This document shows positions 1 through 6,190 of a stretch of DNA of 31,118 nucleotides, piece after piece. The position numbers and the translations under genes were made by a program. Origin of the DNA: a virus; IMG/VR virus record IMGVR_UViG_3300046007_003204, positions 1 through 31,118 of that record, one strand, 5' to 3'. The notes below the pieces were generated by a model. The model was not told the DNA's origin and searched no databases. It worked only from the letters and a program-made list of their open reading frames with translations. The first letter of the stretch is position 1. Every line of letters starts with the position of its first letter.

Positions 1-437
1 ATGCTAATCTATCAGTTATTACTGACGGTAAATCTGATTTCACTGGTGGGCTTCTTGTCCTCCCGGAGTATCGAACTGCCATTAATCTTAGACCAGGCGA
101 TCTTCTTCTTGTTGCTAATCACAGCATCATTCATGGTAATACTCCAATTGATGGACATCGTATTTCGGTTGTCTGTTACTTCAGAGAAGGTCTGATTGGA
201 ACTGGTAGTAAAGAGTATGAAGATGCTCGATATGAATTCATCGAAATGAGAAAAGCCGATCCTGTATTATGCGCCGGAAGAAACCAATTCAACGGTGTTC
301 TGGCTGGTTGGGAAAACGATCCTGAATGGTTCGAGTTCTGTAAGTCGAAAATCGGTGAAGAAGAGACTTACCGTATGCATCCGAATGCGAAACCCAAAGC
401 GAAGACGCTTTCATTAGAGGATATGTTTGATGACTGA
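1..437 (+). CDS. TET/JBP-family 2-oxoglutarate/Fe(II) dioxygenase, C-terminal part (cut by window start)
   Basis: Reading from base 3 gives 144 residues ending at the TGA at 435-437; the N-terminus lies outside the window. Residues 15-64 match the end of the TET/JBP double-stranded beta-helix: GGLLVLPEY, the turn LRPGDLLLV, the distal iron-binding His in HGNTP (residue 44) and the 2-oxoglutarate-binding Arg in HRISVVCY (residue 53), the same spacing as the HRISLVFY region of animal TETs. Family members oxidise the methyl group of 5-methylcytosine or thymine in DNA; phage versions start base hypermodification. The proximal HxD would be upstream and cannot be checked. The glycosyltransferase and helical transferase-like gene downstream fit this role. 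The substrate (5mC or T) cannot be told from this fragment. Confidence 0.75.
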   Translation, partial: ANLSVITDGKSDFTGGLLVLPEYRTAINLRPGDLLLVANHSIIHGNTPIDGHRISVVCYFREGLIGTGSKEYEDARYEFIEMRKADPVLCAGRNQFNGVLAGWENDPEWFEFCKSKIGEEETYRMHPNAKPKAKTLSLEDMFDD

Positions 438-693
438 GACTACAGATGAAAAGGCTCTTCGATTAGTCGGAGGAGTTCTAGATGGAATTGAGGATATTAT
501 TGCTCGATTTGATTGGGAAGGTGATCGTACAGACAAAGATAAGATGGTCCTGAAAATGGTCGCTGGTCTATCTTTGGCGGCAGTCATCACAAACATGGGT
601 TGGATGGAATTTTTCAAAACAATCATCGGTGCTATAAGGACTAGGAGGGAATTTCCCGACCTACTGATATTCAATGATGACTACGATGCTTGA
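430..693 (+). CDS. Hypothetical protein, 87 aa
   Basis: Begins at an ATG overlapping the end of the dioxygenase gene by eight bases, so it is probably translationally coupled. A TTG at 427 is in frame, but the ATG is preferred. The protein has an acidic N-terminal half and a hydrophobic segment around MVAGLSLAAVITNMGWMEFF that could be one membrane helix or a buried helix. I do not recognise the family. Its place inside the base-modification cluster suggests co-expression but not a function. Confidence 0.6.
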   Translation: MTETTDEKALRLVGGVLDGIEDIIARFDWEGDRTDKDKMVLKMVAGLSLAAVITNMGWMEFFKTIIGAIRTRREFPDLLIFNDDYDA

Positions 694-1174
694 ATTTTTC
701 CGTAAGATTTGCAATCGAGAGCCTGACGTCACGATTGGTTCAAAAGCCAATCCATATCTTCATCGTTGGTGGGTAATTCCTCGTAATCCCATCTTCAACA
801 TCTACCTGCATCATTTTCTGAGATCAGATGACGATAGAGCTTTGCACGACCATCCTTGGATCAACATGAGTCTTCTTCTTGAAGGAGAATATATAGAAGT
901 TACTCCGAAAGGAAGGTTCTGGCGAAGAAAAGGTCATTTCTATTTTAGAATGCCGAAAGCTCTGCATCGTGTAGAACTTCTTAAACTCTATCGCCAAGTC
1001 GGCCCTAATTGTGGAGACACTGTTGAGGAAGAACGGCCAGTATGGACACTATTTATCACAGGCCCACGAGTTCGTGAATGGGGTTTTGCTTGCCCGAAGG
1101 GTTGGGTATCTCATAAGATCTTTGGGTCTACCGATAAAGACGGTTCTCATGTAGTTGGCAAAGGATGCGATTGA
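674..1174 (+). CDS. Cupin-fold protein, 166 aa
   Basis: A single-domain cupin-like protein. The HDHPW motif (His58, His60) followed by a Gly-rich turn (LLLEGEY) and a later HRVEL (His98) are the metal-binding positions expected of a small beta-barrel, and the WTLFITGP strand completes it. Such HDHPW proteins recur in phages of proteobacteria without a known reaction. Several in-frame ATGs (674, 677, 686) are possible starts, and all overlap the preceding gene. Lying between a dioxygenase and a nucleotide-hydrolase-like gene, it may act on a sugar or nucleotide precursor of the modified base, but this is inference only. Confidence 0.6.
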   Translation: MMTTMLEFFRKICNREPDVTIGSKANPYLHRWWVIPRNPIFNIYLHHFLRSDDDRALHDHPWINMSLLLEGEYIEVTPKGRFWRRKGHFYFRMPKALHRVELLKLYRQVGPNCGDTVEEERPVWTLFITGPRVREWGFACPKGWVSHKIFGSTDKDGSHVVGKGCD

Positions 1175-1656
1175 TGAAATACGATGATCAAATGTCAGAT
1201 GTAATGTTCGACGATGAAGCATATCACAGAGGATCTGGCAAGAAAGCTCGAGAATATAAACAGCCTAACGTAGATTTTCTTCTGAGCCAATCTACTGAAG
1301 AAGTATATAATCCTGATACTGTCGTCCTTGCAAAAAAAGTAGTAGCGGACGGAGAAGGATTGAGGTATAACGAAGGCAAGCCTCGGTTCGATCTGATGCC
1401 TCCAGAAGCTCTCATTGCTCTGGCGGACCACTATCGTAAAGGATCTGAGAAGTATGCCGACCGCAATTGGGAACGTGGTATGGATTGGGGCAAGTGCTTC
1501 GCTTCTATGGAGCGTCACGCTTGGGCATGGGCTTCCGGTGAAGATTACGATGCAGAAACCGAATCCCATCATATGATCGCCGTAGCGTGGAATGCTCTTG
1601 CGCTCTATGTATATCATAAGCGAAATATCGGGAAGGATACACGTAGTTCGAAATGA
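1174..1656 (+). CDS. dATP/dGTP pyrophosphohydrolase-like protein (MazG-like all-alpha)
   Basis: Start ATG at 1174 shares its A with the preceding TGA (TGATG). AAAGG at 1160-1164 lies nine bases upstream, a better ribosome site than for the in-frame ATG at 1165. The C-terminal 90 residues carry the pattern RYNEGKPRFDLMPPEAL, then HYRKGSEKY, NWERGMDWG, RHAWAW, a GED.D segment and HHMIAVAWNALAL. I recognise this as the phage dATP/dGTP diphosphohydrolase-type domain (all-alpha NTP pyrophosphatase fold, with acidic and histidine metal ligands). The N-terminal 65 residues are acidic and unassigned. Removing canonical dNTPs would suit a phage with altered DNA; the exact substrate is unknown. Confidence 0.6.
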   Translation: MKYDDQMSDVMFDDEAYHRGSGKKAREYKQPNVDFLLSQSTEEVYNPDTVVLAKKVVADGEGLRYNEGKPRFDLMPPEALIALADHYRKGSEKYADRNWERGMDWGKCFASMERHAWAWASGEDYDAETESHHMIAVAWNALALYVYHKRNIGKDTRSSK

Positions 1657-1886
1657 TTACTCCAGAAGATTGGGAACGCGAAGGACCAGTCACGATCAGA
1701 TTGTTGAATGATCAATTGATAAAGAAATATGGTCATACAATATTCCTCGCGAATGAAAATGTTGGAAATGAGGGATATGCAAATGGAGTCGGACCGTATT
1801 TTTCCATTCCACTGCAAAAGATGTATACTGTCGATCACGGACCTAAATGGAGTAGTCCAGAAAGGGTAACTTGGTATGAAGATTGA
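1653..1886 (+). CDS. Hypothetical protein, 77 aa
   Basis: ATG overlaps the previous stop (ATGA), so translation is probably coupled. The sequence is soluble, Trp/Tyr-rich at the C-terminus, with NDQLIKKYGHTIFLANENVGNEG in the middle. No motif recognised. It lies in the hypermodification operon just before the helical transferase-like gene. Confidence 0.5.
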   Translation: MITPEDWEREGPVTIRLLNDQLIKKYGHTIFLANENVGNEGYANGVGPYFSIPLQKMYTVDHGPKWSSPERVTWYED

Positions 1887-1894
1887 GAGCCTCT

Positions 1895-3112
1895 ATGAGT
1901 CTTGAAGATTTCATAGAAAGAGAAAGACCCAAGGTAGATTGGAGGCTTCCAGAGCATCGGCTGGAAGCCTTTTCGCGTATTTGCCATGTTAGAATGATCG
2001 AGGGTGATCTCGATCATCATCACGTCTCTAACGTGATCTCTGATAGTATGAATCTAGACAACGACAGCAAAGTTCTTTACGCGCTGTTGTTCGGGCAGTC
2101 ATATCGCAATCATTGGGCTATGATTGCCCTTCAACTCTTTCCCGACCTGCTCACGTATGACTCCGGTAAATTTCAGGCGTGGCATGACGACAATTGGCAA
2201 AGACTCAAATTTGCGAAAGACACGAAATGGGGACTGCGTAAAGTTCCAGGATTCGTAGAATCTATTAAAAATCGTGTTGGTTCTGCTGGTCTATTCGAGC
2301 ACTTCGGCAACATAGCCAATTCCGGAACAACCGAACAAAATTACAATCGTCTCAACGAAGAACTGAAATCTCTGTTCGGGATCGGGCGCATGACGGCATG
2401 GCTTGCACAACAGACCCTCTATGAATTATTCGGCTGGGATATTGATCATTGGGATCAACAGCTCTACGATACGTCTGGGACCTGGTCGCAATTTGGTGCG
2501 CTGACTTACGTCTTCAATCGTCCAGACCTTGCTGCGAAGAAGGGTAAACTCGATAAGAGTGATATTCGAGAAATGGAAGATGCGACGCAAGTTCTCATGG
2601 AATATTGCAACGAACATATTCCATTCCATGTGGATATCTACAATGTTGAGTCGTGTGAATGTGAATTTCGTAAGACCGCAGCCAAAGATAATCCGAAAGA
2701 ATTCACGGGATGGACTAGCAACGAACTTGTCGAACAGTATTCGGAACTGAAAGCTCTTTGGAATGATTATGCGACTAAAATCGATTGGAATCCGTACATC
2801 ACAGGATTCATGACCAAAGGTAAGAATATCAGAAATTACGGTTGGTCCAAAGAATATTTCCGCGTATACAAAGATTACGGATACAATCTCAATACGCACT
2901 GGTGGTACAAAGATGAACCAGATGCTCATGAAGTTCTAGAACTTCCTAAGATTGTATCTCCTGGTGTAAAAGAGATGCTGATCGACTGGTCTCAAATTTC
3001 GGATCATACGAAGCTAGAAACCAAATACAATCCCGTCAACTATCTAAGATTCAAATCTAAAGATCATCCGGCATGGTCTAAAGAAGAAGTAGACTATTCG
3101 TACGCGCCATGA
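1895..3112 (+). CDS. Helical DNA-hypermodification enzyme, aGPT-PPlase/AADT-like
   Basis: 405 residues from the ATG at 1895 (an in-frame TTG at 1883 overlaps the previous stop). The middle resembles the all-helical, DNA-glycosylase-like family named alpha-glutamyl/putrescinyl-thymine pyrophosphorylase in comparative genomics, later tied to amino-acid:DNA transfer or base kinases in thymidine-hypermodified phages. Visible hallmarks are an HhH-like turn LFGIGRMTAWLAQQ (about 160-172), FGWDIDHWDQQLY (179-191) and the aromatic-rich LYALLFGQSYRNHW near residue 65. A Cys-bearing segment, VESCECEF, lies further on. The C-terminal 120 residues are rich in Trp and Tyr. The gene overlaps the glycosyltransferase start by ATGA. 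The family call is by eye; the reaction is inferred. Confidence 0.6.
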   Translation: MSLEDFIERERPKVDWRLPEHRLEAFSRICHVRMIEGDLDHHHVSNVISDSMNLDNDSKVLYALLFGQSYRNHWAMIALQLFPDLLTYDSGKFQAWHDDNWQRLKFAKDTKWGLRKVPGFVESIKNRVGSAGLFEHFGNIANSGTTEQNYNRLNEELKSLFGIGRMTAWLAQQTLYELFGWDIDHWDQQLYDTSGTWSQFGALTYVFNRPDLAAKKGKLDKSDIREMEDATQVLMEYCNEHIPFHVDIYNVESCECEFRKTAAKDNPKEFTGWTSNELVEQYSELKALWNDYATKIDWNPYITGFMTKGKNIRNYGWSKEYFRVYKDYGYNLNTHWWYKDEPDAHEVLELPKIVSPGVKEMLIDWSQISDHTKLETKYNPVNYLRFKSKDHPAWSKEEVDYSYAP

Positions 3113-4005
3113 AAATCGTCGTCAGATCATATGATAGACCGAAGCAGCTGTTCGAGAAAACATTCGCAGCTCTACAAATGCAAATGGATCTCTTGTTAGA
3201 TAGAGACCTCATTCTGGTATTGGCTAACAAAGATCAATACGAACTCTATCGTGATAATCTGAAAACCTTTCCGATCAGCGAAGTGATTTACGGTGGAGTT
3301 GGCGGACATAACGCAATCAATGCTGCGATAGATCATATTCCTGAAGGCGAACCGGTAGTCTTCATGGATGATGATATCTCCAACATTAAAATCTGGACTG
3401 ATATTAAAGATTCTGTTTCCAGAATTCCGGTTCTTGATCTAGGACGAACATTCGATTATATTTTTGATGAAATGGCGTCTCATAATCAGGGACAGATATT
3501 CCGGATTCATTCCGGAGAAAATTGGACTTTCAAGACGAACGCACCGTTCTTTGAATTTGCTCCAAAACAAATCGGTGGTATGTGGTGGGGTGGATTCAAT
3601 TCCGATCTGATGAAAACTGAACAATCCCATGAGGACGACAATATCAGAACATCTCGCTATCTTTGTCGAGACCGAGGTTGCTATTCTTTCAATTGGATTT
3701 CAGCATCGAGTTCTATTGGGCTCAGTCATGGCGGAATGCAATCGTCGTTGGATAGAGGAGGTGCTGGCCAGCGTAAAAACTCCACATTAGCCGCATGTCA
3801 GGCTGCTCTTGCAATTCCAGAAGTTGCGAAGATCTATCAATCAGAGCCAGTCTGGAAAGAATCCATGCAATTTTATACGCTCAAGATGAAAAACATTCGC
3901 GACCTCAGAAAAATTCTCGATTCATCAGAATCTCGATGGTCCTCTTTCTTTCAAAAATATCCTGATGAAAAACCGAATATTTCTTCACTGGAGCAATTTT
4001 TCTGA
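3109..4005 (+). CDS. Glycosyltransferase of TET-associated (TAGT) type
   Basis: A GT-A-like fold is suggested by an N-terminal strand with MKIVVRSYDRPKQL, a GGVGGHNAIN turn and the acidic metal-binding triad VVFMDDDI (residues 84-90), the DxD position that binds a nucleotide sugar. The region after it (FFEFAPKQIGGMWWGG, then SHEDDNIRTSRYLC) resembles the acceptor half of the glycosyltransferases encoded next to phage TET dioxygenases. Those enzymes attach sugars to 5-hydroxymethylcytosine in DNA. The start overlaps the previous gene by ATGA, and the gene ends the cluster just before a promoter. Sugar donor and acceptor base cannot be read from sequence. Confidence 0.6.
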   Translation: MKIVVRSYDRPKQLFEKTFAALQMQMDLLLDRDLILVLANKDQYELYRDNLKTFPISEVIYGGVGGHNAINAAIDHIPEGEPVVFMDDDISNIKIWTDIKDSVSRIPVLDLGRTFDYIFDEMASHNQGQIFRIHSGENWTFKTNAPFFEFAPKQIGGMWWGGFNSDLMKTEQSHEDDNIRTSRYLCRDRGCYSFNWISASSSIGLSHGGMQSSLDRGGAGQRKNSTLAACQAALAIPEVAKIYQSEPVWKESMQFYTLKMKNIRDLRKILDSSESRWSSFFQKYPDEKPNISSLEQFF

Positions 4006-4048
4006 TTTACTTCTTCGAGAATACGGGTATAATGATCATATTGGTTAG
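4006..4048 (+). promoter_or_regulatory. Early-type promoter with conserved start region (P1)
   Basis: TTTACT (4006-4011), 16-base spacer, TATAAT (4028-4033), then six bases and ATTGGTTAG (4040-4048), whose first A is the expected transcription start. Nearly the same sequence occurs at 9149. It begins one base before the end of the stop region of the glycosyltransferase and drives the small gene at 4072, which has a strong AGGAGG site. Confidence 0.75.
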
Positions 4049-4071
4049 TTCACTCAAATAGGAGGTTTATC

Positions 4072-4230
4072 ATGCGTCAGAAAAACGAACTTTCGGCTCA
4101 GGAAATCGAGCGCCTCAAGGAAGAATTTCAAGCTCGTGGTGGTAAGGTTCAGGTCGGTAATCCGGTCGGCTTCCCGCGCCATGTCCGTCGTGGTTTCGGC
4201 GCTGTGATTCTGGAAGGTGAGCGCAAGTAA
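4072..4230 (+). CDS. Small basic protein, 52 aa
   Basis: Follows promoter P1 and a strong AGGAGG ribosome site. An N-terminal amphipathic helix (ELSAQEIERLKEEFQARGGK) is followed by a basic, Gly/Pro-containing tail with FPRHVRRGFG. No family recognised. The strong promoter, strong ribosome site and C-ending codons suggest high early expression, as for small host-takeover proteins, but no function can be assigned. Confidence 0.7.
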   Translation: MRQKNELSAQEIERLKEEFQARGGKVQVGNPVGFPRHVRRGFGAVILEGERK

Positions 4231-4231
4231 T

Positions 4232-4525
4232 ATGGATAATATTCCGGTAATTACAGACGAGGATCTGGCGACGGCGGAGGAGGCGCATCGGATTAGCCGT
4301 TTGTTCGCCCCTGGCCATTCGCCCGGCCCCAGCGCCATCGCCGCCGCCCTGGTCCGCACCGGGCGGAAGCCGGTTGATCCTGACCTGATCTTGGCCCGGA
4401 AAGTCTGCGCGGAGCTCGACCCGAATAACAAGATTCGGTTTCTGTCGGGCGCGTTGGACGGATGGTTTGTGGTACTCACCGCCATCGCCGCCATCAAAGC
4501 TGCTCGGGCGGAGCATAAAGGATGA
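4232..4525 (+). CDS. Hypothetical GC-rich protein, 97 aa
   Basis: ATG at 4232 follows the previous stop by one base; GGAAGGTG lies about 11 bases upstream. An in-frame GTG at 4217 has poor spacing. The protein has an acidic start (TDEDLATAEEAHRISRLF), a Pro/Ala/Gly linker and two predicted helices, the last being hydrophobic (WFVVLTAIAAIKAARAEH). The DNA is clearly richer in G+C, with GCC/GGC/CGG codons, than the genes on either side, which suggests recent acquisition. Function unknown. Confidence 0.65.
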   Translation: MDNIPVITDEDLATAEEAHRISRLFAPGHSPGPSAIAAALVRTGRKPVDPDLILARKVCAELDPNNKIRFLSGALDGWFVVLTAIAAIKAARAEHKG

Positions 4526-4731
4526 GCCTGACCGGAAGAATCAGATATCGCGTCGGGCGATCAGGATTTCGTAGAGTTCTGATTCTTCAGGTCGAGGAGT
4601 CTTCACGAGACTCATCGTTTTACGGCGCATTTGTGGAATACAACAATGTGCTCAAATGGCGCGATGCAACTGTAGAAGATCTATCTGAGCAAGCTGACGG
4701 ATTAAAGGAAGAGGTGAAACCCAATGGCTAA
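4522..4731 (+). CDS. Hypothetical protein, 69 aa
   Basis: Coupled to the previous gene by ATGA. A basic, strand-rich first half (GRIRYRVGRSGFRRVLILQVEE) is followed by an acidic helix. Base composition returns to the AT-richer phage norm here, unlike the gene before it. No family recognised. Confidence 0.55.
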   Translation: MSLTGRIRYRVGRSGFRRVLILQVEESSRDSSFYGAFVEYNNVLKWRDATVEDLSEQADGLKEEVKPNG

Positions 4732-5074
4732 ATTCACTCAACGATTTCAGATTGAGCTAGGAGTGAATTGGCGTCTTTTTCCTTCGGGAGGTATTACTTG
4801 GTCTAAGTGGGCCTGGGATCCGTATGGAGACGTAATTTGGCCGGGTAAGGAAATCCAGCTCAAGGATATGCTGGAAGGTACTCTTGGTCCTGGTTGGACG
4901 CGCATGGTTGACGAAGAGGAAAGAGACCCTGCCACCAATCTGCGCCGAACTCATTGGTTTGCTCGATATTATCGAATCGGACTGGCTCTACAAATCCTTG
5001 GTATTGATCTTGGGTTCGGATTCCTGTATCGTCCAAGAAATGAAATTGACGAACAAGCGGAGAAAGCTGTATGA
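4724..5074 (+). CDS. Hypothetical Trp-rich protein, 116 aa
   Basis: Starts inside the end of the previous gene, preceded by AGGAAGAGG. The sequence is Trp/Gly-rich (NWRLFPSGGITWSKWAWDPYGD) with a middle EGTLGPGWTRMVDEEERD and a hydrophobic C-terminal stretch (YYRIGLALQILGIDLGFGFLY) that may be one membrane segment. No family recognised. Confidence 0.55.
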   Translation: MAKFTQRFQIELGVNWRLFPSGGITWSKWAWDPYGDVIWPGKEIQLKDMLEGTLGPGWTRMVDEEERDPATNLRRTHWFARYYRIGLALQILGIDLGFGFLYRPRNEIDEQAEKAV

Positions 5075-5160
5075 GTGAAGACGACCTTAGAACAATATGT
5101 ACCACTCTCATCATAGTAGTGCTTATGCTGTGTGTGACTAGCTGCATGATTTTCGCATGA
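5071..5160 (+). CDS. 29-aa single-helix membrane peptide
   Basis: A very short ORF coupled by ATGA at both ends. Residues 9-28 form one hydrophobic helix with a VTSC segment that is only weakly lipobox-like. The chain of exact overlaps with both neighbours is the main reason to accept it. Function unknown; small membrane peptides of this kind occur in phage lysis and takeover, but nothing decides between these. Confidence 0.5.
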   Translation: MSEDDLRTICTTLIIVVLMLCVTSCMIFA

Positions 5161-5330
5161 AATATATCGAGAGATTTATTGGAGCTGTCATGATGGCAGC
5201 ATTAGTCGGTTGGCCAACTTATGTATTTGCTCAAATTGACATAAATCTAGCTGTGATGATGGCTATGTTCGCTGGTGCTATAGGCGGTTGGCTCGCTGTG
5301 ACTGGTGATCAAATAAGAGGAAGAAATTAA
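5157..5330 (+). CDS. 57-aa two-helix membrane protein
   Basis: ATG overlaps the previous stop and its TAA overlaps the next ATG (TAATG). Two hydrophobic segments (FIGAVMMAALVGWPTYVFA and LAVMMAMFAGAIGGWLAV), separated by a short acidic turn and ending in a basic tail (DQIRGRN), suggest a helical hairpin in the inner membrane. Size and topology would allow a holin-like role, but no lysis gene is seen next to it, so no function is assigned. Confidence 0.6.
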   Translation: MKYIERFIGAVMMAALVGWPTYVFAQIDINLAVMMAMFAGAIGGWLAVTGDQIRGRN

Positions 5331-5665
5331 TGTATAAAGCTGCAAACACTCCTACGCAAGAAGAATTGAAAAGAGATCAAAAAAGTCGCGCTCTGAAACA
5401 TACGCCAACTCCAGAAACATATTGGTTGCGCCTCGGCCCTGCTAGGATTGGTGAAAGATCACAAGACTGGCAAGACAAACCGTATCGACTCGTATATGAT
5501 GCATGTTCTATCATCGAAGATCTTCAGAATCAAATTAACGAATTCGAGGATCAGAAGAAATGCTTCGATGCCGTCGCCACTCTTGGTATGTATTGGCGCG
5601 AGCGAGCTGAAGCTGCCGAAAAAGCGATGAATGCGCTGAATATACAGCTGGCCAAGAAATCATGA
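5330..5665 (+). CDS. Phage protein, 111 aa, helical C-terminus
   Basis: Coupled by TAATG. The N-terminal 30 residues are polar. The second half is a long helix (IIEDLQNQINEFEDQKKCFDAVATLGMYWRERAEAAEKA in overlapping short segments) with coiled-coil character. Proteins with this type of tail are common in phages and usually unannotated. Function unknown. Confidence 0.6.
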   Translation: MYKAANTPTQEELKRDQKSRALKHTPTPETYWLRLGPARIGERSQDWQDKPYRLVYDACSIIEDLQNQINEFEDQKKCFDAVATLGMYWRERAEAAEKAMNALNIQLAKKS

Positions 5666-6063
5666 TTGACAAAGGACCAGCTAAGATTCTAGGAGGTCTG
5701 CCCGTTTGGATCGAGATCAAGTCGGGATTCGATGAATACAATAACGAGAGCTGGAGCGAAGTCATCTCTATTTCTTGGTTGAAGAGGAATGGAAAGCCTG
5801 GGAAACCATTACCCCAACATGTGATAGATCGTGCGTATGAATACGATTATGGATTAGATAATACCGTTATCCGATTCTTCGAGGATATTGATGCCAAAGA
5901 ATACGAGCAGCGTCAACGACAAGAACGATTGAAATTGATTGATACTTTCCTTTGGCGGTGTTCGGCCATCGCCCGAGATGGCGTCACTGTTCCATCGAAA
6001 GAAGAACTCGGCGCGATTGAAGATTTGGTGAATGATTTCCGAATCGAATTAGGTCTCATCTAG
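5662..6063 (+). CDS. Hypothetical protein, 133 aa
   Basis: Coupled by ATGA. It has a strand-rich first third with WIEIKSGFDEYNNESWSEV, then acidic and helical segments (DIDAKEYEQRQRQERLKLID). No motif recognised. It is the last gene of the run that starts at 4072; a promoter follows directly after its stop. Confidence 0.55.
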   Translation: MIDKGPAKILGGLPVWIEIKSGFDEYNNESWSEVISISWLKRNGKPGKPLPQHVIDRAYEYDYGLDNTVIRFFEDIDAKEYEQRQRQERLKLIDTFLWRCSAIARDGVTVPSKEELGAIEDLVNDFRIELGLI

Positions 6064-6064
6064 C

Positions 6065-6093
6065 TTTACTTTTAGATCAGACTAAGTTATACT
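6065..6093 (+). promoter_or_regulatory. Sigma70-like promoter for the inositol-synthase-like operon (P2)
   Basis: TTTACT (6065-6070), 17-base spacer, TATACT (6088-6093). It has the same -35 as the other early promoters here but lacks the ATTGGTTAG start region. The transcript would carry a leader of about 90 bases before the ATG at 6191. Confidence 0.65.
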
Positions 6094-6102
6094 ATAGAAC
6101 GA

Positions 6103-6142
6103 ATTCAGTCCTACTCCGCTTGAACCCGGCCAATGACTGAAT
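6103..6142 (+). promoter_or_regulatory. Inverted repeat in the mRNA leader of the inositol-synthase-like gene
   Basis: ATTCAGTC (6103-6110) and GACTGAAT (6135-6142) are perfect complements around a 24-base C/G-rich loop, starting almost at the predicted transcript 5' end. A second, alternative pairing of GAATT with AATTC (6146-6150) is possible. The element could stabilise the mRNA or be a regulatory fold; no known riboswitch is recognised. The ribosome site (ACGAGGAC) lies outside it. Confidence 0.45.
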
Positions 6143-6190
6143 GGCAATTCCGCCGAACAAAAACTGAAATAAACGAGGACTAACAAATCA

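Noticed and set aside
1-195. 64-residue hydrophobic plus-strand ORF at the window start
   Set aside because: It overlaps the dioxygenase frame, whose translation shows conserved TET/JBP motifs through the same bases; the hydrophobic reading is a frame shadow.
4054-4516. Two long minus-strand ORFs opposite the small genes at 4072 and 4232
   Set aside because: They arise from the GC-rich plus-strand gene and have no ribosome site or recognisable protein; the plus genes have a promoter, ribosome site and coupling.
5071-5330. Rz/Rz1-type spanin pair
   Set aside because: The VTSC segment of the 29-residue peptide is only weakly lipobox-like, with four residues after the Cys, and no endolysin or holin is adjacent.
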